NCBI RefSeq assembly: GCF_000830005.1 | Contig: NZ_CP010407.1 | Span: 7,576,001 to 7,640,000 of the forward strand | Direction of reading: 5' to 3' | Length of the DNA: 64,000 nucleotides | Origin: Streptomyces vietnamensis | Lineage (GTDB): Bacteria; Actinomycetota; Actinomycetes; Streptomycetales; Streptomycetaceae | Part shown: in pieces, positions 35,156-42,639 of the stretch | Position numbering within the stretch: the stretch's first letter is position 1 | Layout of the letters: every line of letters starts with the position of its first letter | Translations under genes and position numbers: made by a program | The notes under the pieces: model-generated | The model's input: the letters and a program-made list of their open reading frames with translations, nothing else | Database searches by the model: none | What the model was told of the DNA's origin: nothing

Positions 35156-35512
35156 ATGACGATTTCGCCCCATGGCGGCCGGTGCGCCGCCGTACACCCC
35201 GAGGGCACGGGGCACCCGCCGTCCGAGGTACGGCTCTGCCGGCGCGTCCAGGGCGGGGCCCGGGGGCGGGACTTCACCGTCGAGGAGCGACGGCGCCTCG
35301 CGGAGCCGGTGCCGGTCGGGGACCGCGACGCGGCGGACGACCCGCGGGGGATCGACCCGGTCGGTGTCTTCTCGGGGCGCGGCCTCATGCGCGTCCGCAC
35401 CTGCCCGGCCGACCCGTTCCGCCCGCACCGGCTCGGCTTCCAGTGGCCCGGCTTCCCCGCCCGTGATCCCCCGGGTGTCCTCGCCCCGCGGCTCCTACGC
35501 TGGGGTCCGTGA
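35156..35512 (+). CDS. Hypothetical protein, 118 aa, overlapping HAD gene
   Basis: This frame has almost exclusively G/C third positions and its TGA overlaps the GTG start of the HAD phosphatase gene (35509-35512), both signs of a real gene. The product is Arg/Pro-rich, soluble and without recognised domains. No good ribosome site is visible before ATG 35156. The alternative is a non-coding leader of the HAD gene. Confidence 0.45.
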   Translation: MTISPHGGRCAAVHPEGTGHPPSEVRLCRRVQGGARGRDFTVEERRRLAEPVPVGDRDAADDPRGIDPVGVFSGRGLMRVRTCPADPFRPHRLGFQWPGFPARDPPGVLAPRLLRWGP

Positions 35513-35997
35513 CATCCGACAACAGGCCCCTGGCCGTCTTCGACCTCGACAACACGCTGGCCGCGACCGCGCACCGCCAGCACTTCCTGGAGCGCAGGCC
35601 CAAGGACTGGGAGGCCTTCTTCGCGGCGGCGCCCGACGATCCGCCGCTGGAGGAGGGCGTCGCTCTGTGCCGTGAGGCGGCCGGGGAGTGCGAGGTGGTC
35701 TACCTCACCGGGCGGCCCGAGCGCTGCCGCCGCTCGACCCTGGAGTGGCTGGCCGCGTACGGGCTCCCGGAGGGGCCCGTCCACATGCGGCGCAACCGTG
35801 ACTTCCGGCCCGCCCGGGTGACCAAGGTGGAGATCCTGCGCCGCCTCGCCGCCGACCGCACGGTCAGGATGCTGGTCGACGACGACCTGGCGGTGTGCGA
35901 CGCGGCGGAGGCGGCCGGCTTCCGTGTCGTACGGGCCCGCTGGGCGGAGCCCTCCGAGGTGCTGAGGGAGGCTCAGGAGACGGAGGGCCGCACCTGA
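35509..35997 (+). CDS. HAD-superfamily phosphatase (polynucleotide-kinase phosphatase-like)
   Basis: The protein has 162 residues. Motif I is FDLDNTLAATAHR (nucleophile Asp and acid/base Asp), motif II VVYLTGRPERCR, and motif IV LVDDDLAVCDAA. The small cap-less layout resembles the 3'-phosphatase half of bacterial polynucleotide kinase and LNS2-type proteins. The substrate is likely a phosphorylated nucleic-acid end or nucleotide, unproven. Translation is probably coupled to the small frame upstream. Confidence 0.85.
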   Translation: MTSDNRPLAVFDLDNTLAATAHRQHFLERRPKDWEAFFAAAPDDPPLEEGVALCREAAGECEVVYLTGRPERCRRSTLEWLAAYGLPEGPVHMRRNRDFRPARVTKVEILRRLAADRTVRMLVDDDLAVCDAAEAAGFRVVRARWAEPSEVLREAQETEGRT

Positions 35998-36014
35998 GAC
36001 CGGTCAGGACCGGG

Positions 36015-36230
36015 TCACTGCTCGTCCTCCAGGCGGAAGCCGACCTTCAGACCGACCTGGTAGTGCTCGATCGCGCCGTCGACGAGGTGGCCGCGTACCT
36101 GCGTCACCTCGAACCAGTCGAGGCCCCGCAGGGTCTGCGAGGCGCGCTCGATGCCGTTGCGGATGGCCTGGTCGACGCCCTCGGTGGAGGTGCCGACGAT
36201 CTCGGTGACACGGTAGGTGTGATTCGACAT
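36015..36230 (-). CDS. Dodecin
   Basis: The protein has 71 residues. Dodecins are small flavin-storing proteins that form hollow 12-mers and buffer FMN/FAD or riboflavin. The sequence TYRVTEIVGTSTEGVDQAIR, the flavin-stacking Trp in LDWFEVTQVRGH, and YQVGLKVGFRLED fit the family over its whole length. GAGGAG upstream of ATG 36230 supports the start. It converges with the HAD gene, with 17 bp between them. Confidence 0.93.
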   Translation of the reverse strand: MSNHTYRVTEIVGTSTEGVDQAIRNGIERASQTLRGLDWFEVTQVRGHLVDGAIEHYQVGLKVGFRLEDEQ

Positions 36231-36379
36231 GGGGGCCGAACTCCTCTCGGTGCGTTCCCTCCACGGTGCCCCAGGGCGCGGCGGCGCGCGACACGACGGG
36301 GCCGGACGAACCCGCGAGTAACCACCGACGGTGACGGAGCGGGTCGTCCGTCCGGGTGCGGAGCGGGATCGTCAAGGAC

Positions 36380-36408
36380 TTGACCATCCCATTGGTCCAG
36401 ACCAGAAT
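36380..36408 (+). promoter_or_regulatory. Promoter with DasR-like operator
   Basis: TTGACC (36380-36385) and CAGAAT (36403-36408) are 17 bases apart, an ideal vegetative spacing. Between and overlapping them lies TGGTCCAGACCA (36393-36404), close to the known DasR-responsive element core TGGTCTAGACCA. A repressor bound here would block the promoter. Downstream is a sugar-binding lipoprotein gene, as expected for the GlcNAc/chitin regulon. Confidence 0.7.
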
Positions 36409-36508
36409 CCAGGCCACATACCCGCGCGAACACCCCGTTCGGTCCCCCACGCCGGGTCAGTCCCCCTGCGCACGACCCCGTGCCGGACCTGAGCAGAAGG
36501 TGACCCAC

Positions 36509-37759
36509 GTGAAGAACCGCCCTCTCGCCTGCCCCCTGGCCGCCGCCACCGCGCTCGCCCTCGCGGGCTGCGGGATGCTCCCGGGCGGCGACGGCGGGAC
36601 GAAGACCGTGAACGTCTGGCTCATGCGGGACAGCGTCAGCGAGGACTTCCTCACGCGCTTCACCGAGGCGTACGAGCAGGAGCACGACGGGGTCGAGCTC
36701 GAGTTCACCATCCAGGAGTGGACCGGCATCGGCAAGAAGGTCACCGAGGCGATCCAGGGCTCCGGCGGCCCCGACGTCATCGAGGTCGGCAACACCCAGG
36801 TCGCCCAGTACGCCGACACCGACAAGCTGTTCGACCTCACCCTGGAGTCGGTCCGCGACCTCGGCAAGGAGGACTGGCTGCCCGGCCTCGCCGAGCCCGG
36901 CAGCATCGGCGGAGCCCAGTACGGCATCCCCTGGTACGCGGCCAACCGCATCGTCATCTACAACAAGGAGCTGTTCGCGGACGCCGGCATCGACAAGCCG
37001 CCGGCCACCCGCGCCGAGTGGCTCGACGACACCGAGAAGCTCAACAAGAACGGCTCCCAGGGCATCTACCTCGCCGGACAGGACTGGTACACCCTCTCCG
37101 GCTTCATCTGGGACGAGGGCGGCGAACTCGCCGTCGACAAGGGCGGCCAGTGGACCGGCGCGCTCGACAGCCCGGCCGCCCAGCGCGGCATGGCCTTCTA
37201 CAAGAAGCTCCAGGCCCTCGGCTCCGGCCCGAAGAACGCCGACGAGCAGACCCCGCCGCAGGCCGACGTCTTCGCCGAGGGCGACGTCGCCCAGCTCATC
37301 GCCACCCCCAGCGCCGTCGCCGCCATCCTCAAGGCCAACCCGGACCTCAAGGACAAGCTCGGCTACTTCCCGATACCCGGCAAGAAGGCCGGCAAGCCCT
37401 GCGCCGTCTTCACCGGCGGCTCCGACCTCATCATCCCGGAGAACGCACCGCGGCGCGGCGCGGCCCTCGACGTCGTCAAGGCGCTCGCCGGCGAGAAGTG
37501 GCAGACCGAACTCGCCCGCGCCATGGGCTACGTGCCCAACAAGAAGGCCCTCGCCTCCGTCGTCGCCGGCCAGGAGGCCACCGCCGTCATGGCGCAGGGC
37601 GCCGCACGCGGCCGGGCCACCCCCAACTCCCCGCAGTGGGCGGACGTCGAGGCCGACAACCCCATCAAGCCGTACATGACGGCCGTCCTCCAGGGCGAGG
37701 ACCCCGTGAAGGCCGCCGAGGAGGCCTCGGCCGCGATCACGGACACCCTCGCCGAATAG
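36509..37759 (+). CDS. ABC transporter sugar-binding lipoprotein
   Basis: The protein has 416 residues from GTG 36509 (AGAAGGTGA upstream). The signal peptide ends in the lipobox LALAGC, so the mature protein is anchored by the Cys near residue 21. The rest is a family-1 extracellular solute-binding fold (VNVWLMRDSVSEDFLTRFTE, FTIQEWTGIGKKVTEAI, GIPWYAANRIVIYNKELF). It would deliver a sugar to an ABC importer. No permease genes follow, so it must share one encoded elsewhere. The DasR-like site upstream suggests N-acetylglucosamine, chitobiose or a related aminosugar. Confidence 0.9.
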   Translation: MKNRPLACPLAAATALALAGCGMLPGGDGGTKTVNVWLMRDSVSEDFLTRFTEAYEQEHDGVELEFTIQEWTGIGKKVTEAIQGSGGPDVIEVGNTQVAQYADTDKLFDLTLESVRDLGKEDWLPGLAEPGSIGGAQYGIPWYAANRIVIYNKELFADAGIDKPPATRAEWLDDTEKLNKNGSQGIYLAGQDWYTLSGFIWDEGGELAVDKGGQWTGALDSPAAQRGMAFYKKLQALGSGPKNADEQTPPQADVFAEGDVAQLIATPSAVAAILKANPDLKDKLGYFPIPGKKAGKPCAVFTGGSDLIIPENAPRRGAALDVVKALAGEKWQTELARAMGYVPNKKALASVVAGQEATAVMAQGAARGRATPNSPQWADVEADNPIKPYMTAVLQGEDPVKAAEEASAAITDTLAE

Positions 37760-37830
37760 CATTCAGCGTTCGCACACCCGCGAGCCCCCGGACGGTCATG
37801 TCGAATCCAGTCGGCGACGGAAGAAGTAAG

Positions 37831-37862
37831 GGGCCGGGCCACCGCTCACGCGGCCCGGTCCC
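37831..37862 (+). terminator. Terminator after the sugar-binding gene
   Basis: GGGCCGGGCC (37831-37840) pairs with GGCCCGGTCC (37852-37861), one G-U pair and an 11-base loop. It lies about 70 bp past the stop and before the olsB-like gene. Confidence 0.6.
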
Positions 37863-37897
37863 GCCCCTTCCCCTTCCGTCCGCCGGAGGCGCCCGCC

Positions 37898-38740
37898 ATG
37901 TCCGCACCGACCCGCACGCTCGCCGTCCCCGCGCCGGCGCCCGCGCTCGCCGTTCCCGCGCAGCCCCAGGCCGTCCCCGCGCAGCCCCAGGCCCCGGCCG
38001 GGGAGCCCACGCCCCGGTACGTCGTCGGTCTCGCCCGGGACCAGGAGGACGTACGGGCCGCCCAGCGGCTGCGCCACCAGGTCTTCGCCGGTGAGATGGG
38101 CGCCCTGCTCGACGGCCCCGAACCCGGCCTCGACGGCGACGCCTTCGACGCGTACTGCGACCACCTCCTGGTCCGGGAGGAGGGCACCGGCGAGGTCGTC
38201 GGCACCTACCGGATCCTGCCGCCCGACCGGGCCGCCGTCGCCGGACGCCTCTACTCCGAGACCGAGTTCGACCTCGCCCGCCTCGCCCCCGTCCGGCACG
38301 ACCTGGTGGAGGTCGGCCGCTCCTGCGTCCACCCCGCCCACCGCAACGGCGCCGTGATCGCCCTCATCTGGGCCGGCCTCGCCCGCTACATGACCCGCAC
38401 CGGCCACAACTGGCTCGCCGGCTGCTGTTCGATCCCGCTCGCCGACGGCGGCACCCTCGCCGCCGCCACCTGGGACACCGTCAAGGCCAAGCACCTCGCC
38501 CCCGAGGAGTACTGGGTCGCCCCGCACAAGCTGTGGAGCCCCGACGGCGTGGCCCGCCCCGAGGGCCGCACCGAGCTCCCGCCGCTGCTCCGCGGCTATC
38601 TGCGGCTCGGCGCCTGGGTGTGCGGAGCCCCCGCGCACGACCCCGACTTCGGCACCGCCGACCTCTACGTCCTCCTCTCGATGCGCCGCACCAACCCGCG
38701 CTACCTCCGCCACTTCCTCTCGCTCGTCCCCGCGTCGTGA
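37898..38740 (+). CDS. olsB: OlsB-like acyl-ACP:ornithine N-acyltransferase (GNAT)
   Basis: The protein has 280 residues. The N-terminal 40 residues are an Ala/Pro-rich spacer. The remainder is the autoinducer-synthase-like GNAT fold (Acetyltransf_5): RLRHQVFAGEMGALLD, YCDHLLVREEGTGEVVGTYR, LVEVGRSCVHPAHRNGAVI. In known systems OlsB transfers a 3-hydroxyacyl group from ACP to ornithine, the first step of ornithine-lipid synthesis. The next gene, a PlsC acyltransferase, starts on its stop codon and would be OlsA. The pair supports the assignment, though haemolysin-like relatives have other roles. Confidence 0.8.
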   Translation: MSAPTRTLAVPAPAPALAVPAQPQAVPAQPQAPAGEPTPRYVVGLARDQEDVRAAQRLRHQVFAGEMGALLDGPEPGLDGDAFDAYCDHLLVREEGTGEVVGTYRILPPDRAAVAGRLYSETEFDLARLAPVRHDLVEVGRSCVHPAHRNGAVIALIWAGLARYMTRTGHNWLAGCCSIPLADGGTLAAATWDTVKAKHLAPEEYWVAPHKLWSPDGVARPEGRTELPPLLRGYLRLGAWVCGAPAHDPDFGTADLYVLLSMRRTNPRYLRHFLSLVPAS

Positions 38741-39711
38741 CCGGGGCCACGGCCCTCTCGCCGTGGCTTCCCACGGCGCCCTGCACCCCGGGCCACTGCA
38801 CCGCCCACCCTTCCGGCGGCCGTGACCACCCGACGGAACGGGCCGGTGCCGTCCTCGCCGTGGCCCGGCTGACCGCCGGGATCGGCGCCGTCCTCCTCGG
38901 CGTCCTGCTCGCCCCGGCCGCCGGGCTGCTCCCGGCGGCCGCCCGCCTCGCCCTCGCCCGGAGCTGGGTGCGGGCGGTGGTCCGCGCCTTCGGCGTGCGC
39001 GTGCGGTACGAGGGGACGGCCGCCGCGCTCGACGGCCCGCTGCTCGTCGTCGCCAACCACGTCTCCTGGCTGGACATCCCCCTCGTCGCGGCCGTGCTGC
39101 CCGGCCGGATGGTGGCCAAGGCGGAGGTCCGCCGCTGGCCCGTCCTCGGCACGCTCGCCGCCCTGGGCGGCACCCTCTTCATCGACCGCGACCGGCTCAG
39201 GGCCCTGCCCGGCACCGTGCGGGCGATGTCCGGGGTGCTCGCCGGCGGGGGCCGGGTGGTCGTCTTCCCGGAGGGCTCGACCTGGTGCGGGCGGGCCGGG
39301 GGGCGCTTCCGCCCGGCCGCTTTCCAGGCCGCCCTGGACGCCGGGTGCGCCGTGCTGCCGGTACGGATCGACTACCGGCCCACCGGGGCCGCCGCGTACG
39401 TCGGGGACGATCCGCTCGGAGCGTCCTTGTGGCGGGTCGTCAGCGCGCGGCGGATGGTCGCCGATATTCGAATACTGGATCCGATATCCAGTATTCGGTA
39501 TTCAGACCGCCGGGCCCTGGCCGCCGCGGCCCAGCAGGCCGTCTCCCGGCAGGGCGTTTCTCAGCAGGGTCTCCCTCAGCAGGGTGTCCCTCAGCAGGGC
39601 GTCCCTCAGCGAGCCGTCGCCAAGGACAGTGCGAACCTGCCCTCGCCGTCCGTCCACCAGCGGGACAGTTCCAGGTCCGCCGCCTCCAGCTCCTTCCGTA
39701 CCCCCGCCTGA
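38737..39711 (+). CDS. olsA: PlsC-type acyltransferase (probable OlsA)
   Basis: GTG 38737 overlaps the previous stop. A hydrophobic N-terminal anchor precedes the acyltransferase motifs VVANHVSWLDIPLV (HX4D) and VFPEGSTWCG, with FIDRDRLR between. In ornithine-lipid synthesis OlsA esterifies the hydroxyl of lyso-ornithine lipid. The C-terminal tail is odd: near residue 245 a patch of rare AT-rich codons contains a 12-bp palindrome, then come 15-bp repeats giving SQQG-L/V-P units. The last 106 bp overlap the convergent egtD gene. The real end of the conserved domain is near residue 260. Confidence 0.83.
   Translation: MTGATALSPWLPTAPCTPGHCTAHPSGGRDHPTERAGAVLAVARLTAGIGAVLLGVLLAPAAGLLPAAARLALARSWVRAVVRAFGVRVRYEGTAAALDGPLLVVANHVSWLDIPLVAAVLPGRMVAKAEVRRWPVLGTLAALGGTLFIDRDRLRALPGTVRAMSGVLAGGGRVVVFPEGSTWCGRAGGRFRPAAFQAALDAGCAVLPVRIDYRPTGAAAYVGDDPLGASLWRVVSARRMVADIRILDPISSIRYSDRRALAAAAQQAVSRQGVSQQGLPQQGVPQQGVPQRAVAKDSANLPSPSVHQRDSSRSAASSSFRTPA
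39469..39497. repeat. Palindrome in AT-rich patch inside olsA
   Basis: CGAATACTGGAT (39469-39480) and ATCCAGTATTCG (39486-39497) are perfect inverted arms with a 5-base loop. The surrounding codons (ATT CGA ATA ... ATA TCC AGT ATT) are rare in this genome type. It may be an operator or a small inserted sequence. Confidence 0.7.
39541..39610. repeat. 15-bp tandem repeats at the olsA/egtD junction
   Basis: About four imperfect copies of a unit like CAGCAGGGTGTCCCT run between the olsA domain end and the egtD stop. They encode Q-Q-G-V/L-P in olsA. Length may vary between strains by slippage. Confidence 0.7.
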
Positions 39712-40571
39712 CGGAACTTCGCCGACACCTCCGTCCGCATCTCCTCGCCCGCCGCGAACGGCACCACGAGATCCAGCTCCGGGATCTTCACGGTCAGCGC
39801 GCGGCGGGCGCGCAGCCGCATCTCGATCCACTCCCGCTCGGCGTCCCAGACGGCCACGTGGTCGAAGGCGGCCGGATCGGCGTCCGCGCCCAGCTCGCGG
39901 TCGATCACGGACAGCACGTTCTTGTTGAACTCGGCCGTCACCCCGGCCGCGTCGTCGTAGGCGGCCACGAGCGTCGCCTCGTCCTTCACCAGGTCCGTGC
40001 CGAGCAGCAGCGCGTCGCCCGGCGTGAGCATCGCGCGGACCGAACGCAGGAAGGTCCGCCGCTCGACGGGGAGCAGATTGCCGATCGTGCCCCCGAGGAA
40101 GGCCACCAGGCGCGGCCCCGGCGTCCCCGGCAGCGCGAGCCCGCGCGTGAAGTCGGCGACGAGCGCGTGCACCCACAGGTCCGGACGGTCCGCGAGCAGC
40201 GACTCGGCCGCCCCGACCAGCGCGGACTCGCTCACGTCCACCGGCACGTACGCGTCCAGGTCCGGCAGCAGCGCGTCGATCAGGAACCGGGTCTTCTCGG
40301 AGGAGCCGGAACCCAGCTCCACCAGCGTCCGGGCCCCGGTCGCGGCGGCGATCTCCGGCGCCCGCGCGGCCAGGATCTCCCGCTCCGCGCGCGTGGGGTA
40401 GTACTCGGGCAGCCGGGTGATCTCCTCGAAGAGCTCGCTGCCCCGGGCGTCGTAGAACCACTTGGGCGGCAGCTCCTTGGGGGAGCGGGTCAGACCGTGG
40501 AGGACGTCGGCGCGGAGATCGGCGCCGGCGGCGTCCGCGGCGAGGGTACGGGTCAGCTGGAACGGGCTCAC
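39606..40571 (-). CDS. egtD: EgtD, L-histidine N-alpha-methyltransferase
   Basis: The protein has 321 residues. It uses three SAM to convert histidine to hercynine, the first committed step of ergothioneine synthesis. The opening PKELPPKWFYDARGSELFEE, the SAM-binding LVELGSGSSEKTRFLIDAL and VAFLGGTIGNLLP, and the His-binding region EFNKNVLSVIDRELG match the family over full length. GTG 40571 overlaps the egtC stop. It is the last gene of the egtABCD operon and converges on olsA. Confidence 0.96.
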   Translation of the reverse strand: MSPFQLTRTLAADAAGADLRADVLHGLTRSPKELPPKWFYDARGSELFEEITRLPEYYPTRAEREILAARAPEIAAATGARTLVELGSGSSEKTRFLIDALLPDLDAYVPVDVSESALVGAAESLLADRPDLWVHALVADFTRGLALPGTPGPRLVAFLGGTIGNLLPVERRTFLRSVRAMLTPGDALLLGTDLVKDEATLVAAYDDAAGVTAEFNKNVLSVIDRELGADADPAAFDHVAVWDAEREWIEMRLRARRALTVKIPELDLVVPFAAGEEMRTEVSAKFRQAGVRKELEAADLELSRWWTDGEGRFALSLATAR

Positions 40572-41320
40572 GCGGACGGCTCCTTGAGCGGGGTGAGGGT
40601 GACGTCGGCGCGGTCGGCGGTGACGAGCGTGTGCTCGGGCACCTCCCGCCAGCGCGGATCGTCGTCGTACGGTTCGGAGGCCACGGCCACCCGGCCGGGG
40701 CCCGGCAGGTACCAGAGGCTGTTCCGCCAGGCGGTCGCGGCGATCAGGTCGCCGTCGGTGAGCAGCAGGTTCAGCCGGGAACCGGGGGCCGCGGCCGCGA
40801 CCTCCCGGACGGTGTCGGCGAGCGCCGCCCCCGGCGCGTCCCCCGCCCGCAGCCGGTGCAGCACGAGCGCCCAGAGCAGCGCCGAGTCGCTGCGCGCCTC
40901 CAGACGCAGCAGCTCCCCGGCCGGCAACGCCCCGGCGAGCGCGGTGAGGGAGTCAGGCCAGCCCTCGACCGCGCCGTTGTGGCTGAACAGCCAGGGCCCG
41001 GCGGTGAACGGCGCCGCCGCGGCCTCCCCGTCGGCGCCGGGGAACGTGGCCCCCCGGACCGCTCCGAGGAACGCCCCGGCGCGCACCACCCGGGCGAGGT
41101 CGGCGAAGGACAGGTCGCCCCAGATCGGGCCGGCCCGCCGGTAGCGCGCCGGCACCGGATCCCCCTCGGCGTACCAGCCCACGCCGAAGCCGTCGGCGTT
41201 CACCACGCCGCTGTCCTGTGTACGGGGCTCCCAGGACTGGCGAAGGAGGGCGTGCGGCGGCCGGACAAGCAGCTCTCCCAGCGCCACCGGCCCGCCCACG
41301 TACGCGAGATGACGGCACAT
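40568..41320 (-). CDS. egtC: EgtC, gamma-glutamyl hercynylcysteine sulfoxide hydrolase
   Basis: The protein has 250 residues and starts MCRHLAYVG, so Cys2 becomes the N-terminal nucleophile of a class-II glutamine-amidotransferase fold. It removes glutamate from the sulfoxide made by EgtB. Supporting features are NADGFGVGWYAEGDP and WLFSHNGAVEGW. ATG 41320 shares one base with the egtB stop, so a longer upstream frame to 41545 is not used. Confidence 0.95.
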   Translation of the reverse strand: MCRHLAYVGGPVALGELLVRPPHALLRQSWEPRTQDSGVVNADGFGVGWYAEGDPVPARYRRAGPIWGDLSFADLARVVRAGAFLGAVRGATFPGADGEAAAAPFTAGPWLFSHNGAVEGWPDSLTALAGALPAGELLRLEARSDSALLWALVLHRLRAGDAPGAALADTVREVAAAAPGSRLNLLLTDGDLIAATAWRNSLWYLPGPGRVAVASEPYDDDPRWREVPEHTLVTADRADVTLTPLKEPSA

Positions 41321-42639
41321 CAGTCGAGCTCCGCACTGCGCGCCGTCCGGAAGCCGGAGAAGATCTGGCGCCGCACCGGCAGGTCCCAGTTGCGGAAGGT
41401 TCCCCGGCAGGCGACCGGGTCCACCGCGAACGAACCGCCCCGCAGCACCTTGTACTCCGGACCGAAGAACACCTCCGAGTACTCCTTGTACGGGAAGGCC
41501 GTGAACCCCGGGTACGGCAGGAAGTCGCTGGCCGTCCACTCCCACACGTCACCGATCAGCTGCCGTACGCCGAGGGGCGAGGCGCCCGCCGGATAGCTGC
41601 CGGCCGCCGCGGGCCGCAGGTGCCGCTGCCCGAGGTTCGCGTGCTCCGGACCCGGATCGGCGTCGCCCCACGGGTAGCGGCGGGAGCGCCCGGTGGCCGG
41701 GTCGTGCCGGGCGGCCTTCTCCCACTCCGCCTCGGTCGGGAGCCGTCGTCCCGCCCAGCGGGCGTAGGCATCCGCCTCGTACCAGCTGACGTGCAGGACC
41801 GGCTCCTCCTCGGGCACCGGCTCCGTCACCCCGAACCGGCGGCGCAGCCACTGCCCGCCGTCCCGGCGCCAGAACAGCGGGGCCCCGATGTCGTGCTCCC
41901 GGATCTGCGCCCAGCCCTCCGGCCGCCACCAACGCCGGTCCGTGTAGCCGCCGTCGGCCATGAAGGCGAGGTAGGCGCCGTTCGTGACGGGGACGGTGTC
42001 GATGTGGAAGGCGGGGACGACACGGTGGTGCGCCGGCCGTTCGTTGTCCAGGGCCCACGGCTCGTCCGAGGTCCCCATGGTGAACGGGCCGCCGGGGACG
42101 AGGACTTCGGCGGGCAGCGGACCCGACCGCAGGACCGGCGGCGGGGGAGCGGTCAGGGCGGCCGGCCCCGTCCGCAGCTGATGGGTGATCAGCATCGTCT
42201 CGTCGTGCTGCTGTTCGTGCTGGGCGATCATCCCGAAGGCGAAGCCCGCGTCGAGCAGCGGCCGCCCCTCCAGCGGGGTGCTCTCCAGGACGTCGAGCAC
42301 CCGGGTCCGTACGTCGCCGGCATAGGCCCGTGCCTCGCCCGGCGAGAGCAGCGGCAGCGACGGGCGGGCGGCGCGCGGGTGCTGGAAGGCGTCGTACAGG
42401 GAGTCGATCTCGGGCCGCAGCGCCTCGCGCCCCGCGACGGCCCGCCACAGCCACTGCTCCTCCTGGTTGCCGACGTGCGCCAGGTCCCAGACCAGCGGGG
42501 ACATCAACGGCGAGTGCTGCGCGGTGAGTTCACCGTCCTCCACGCAGGAGGTGAGGAGCGCGGTGCGGTCCCGCGCGGTGGTGAGGGCGTCGAGGGCCCG
42601 CCGCCGCATGGACTCCTGATCGTCGGGGACCCCGCTCAT
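41320..42639 (-). CDS. egtB: EgtB, hercynine oxygenase
   Basis: The protein has 439 residues. This iron enzyme couples hercynine with gamma-glutamylcysteine using O2. The N-terminal DinB-like domain supplies the iron ligands: His in WDLAHVGNQEEQ and the two His of QHEQQHDE. The C-terminal formylglycine-generating-enzyme fold is seen in VPGGPFTMGT, LPTEAEWEKAARHD and VLRGGSFAVDP. Its start overlaps the egtA stop by four bases. Confidence 0.96.
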   Translation of the reverse strand: MSGVPDDQESMRRRALDALTTARDRTALLTSCVEDGELTAQHSPLMSPLVWDLAHVGNQEEQWLWRAVAGREALRPEIDSLYDAFQHPRAARPSLPLLSPGEARAYAGDVRTRVLDVLESTPLEGRPLLDAGFAFGMIAQHEQQHDETMLITHQLRTGPAALTAPPPPVLRSGPLPAEVLVPGGPFTMGTSDEPWALDNERPAHHRVVPAFHIDTVPVTNGAYLAFMADGGYTDRRWWRPEGWAQIREHDIGAPLFWRRDGGQWLRRRFGVTEPVPEEEPVLHVSWYEADAYARWAGRRLPTEAEWEKAARHDPATGRSRRYPWGDADPGPEHANLGQRHLRPAAAGSYPAGASPLGVRQLIGDVWEWTASDFLPYPGFTAFPYKEYSEVFFGPEYKVLRGGSFAVDPVACRGTFRNWDLPVRRQIFSGFRTARSAELD

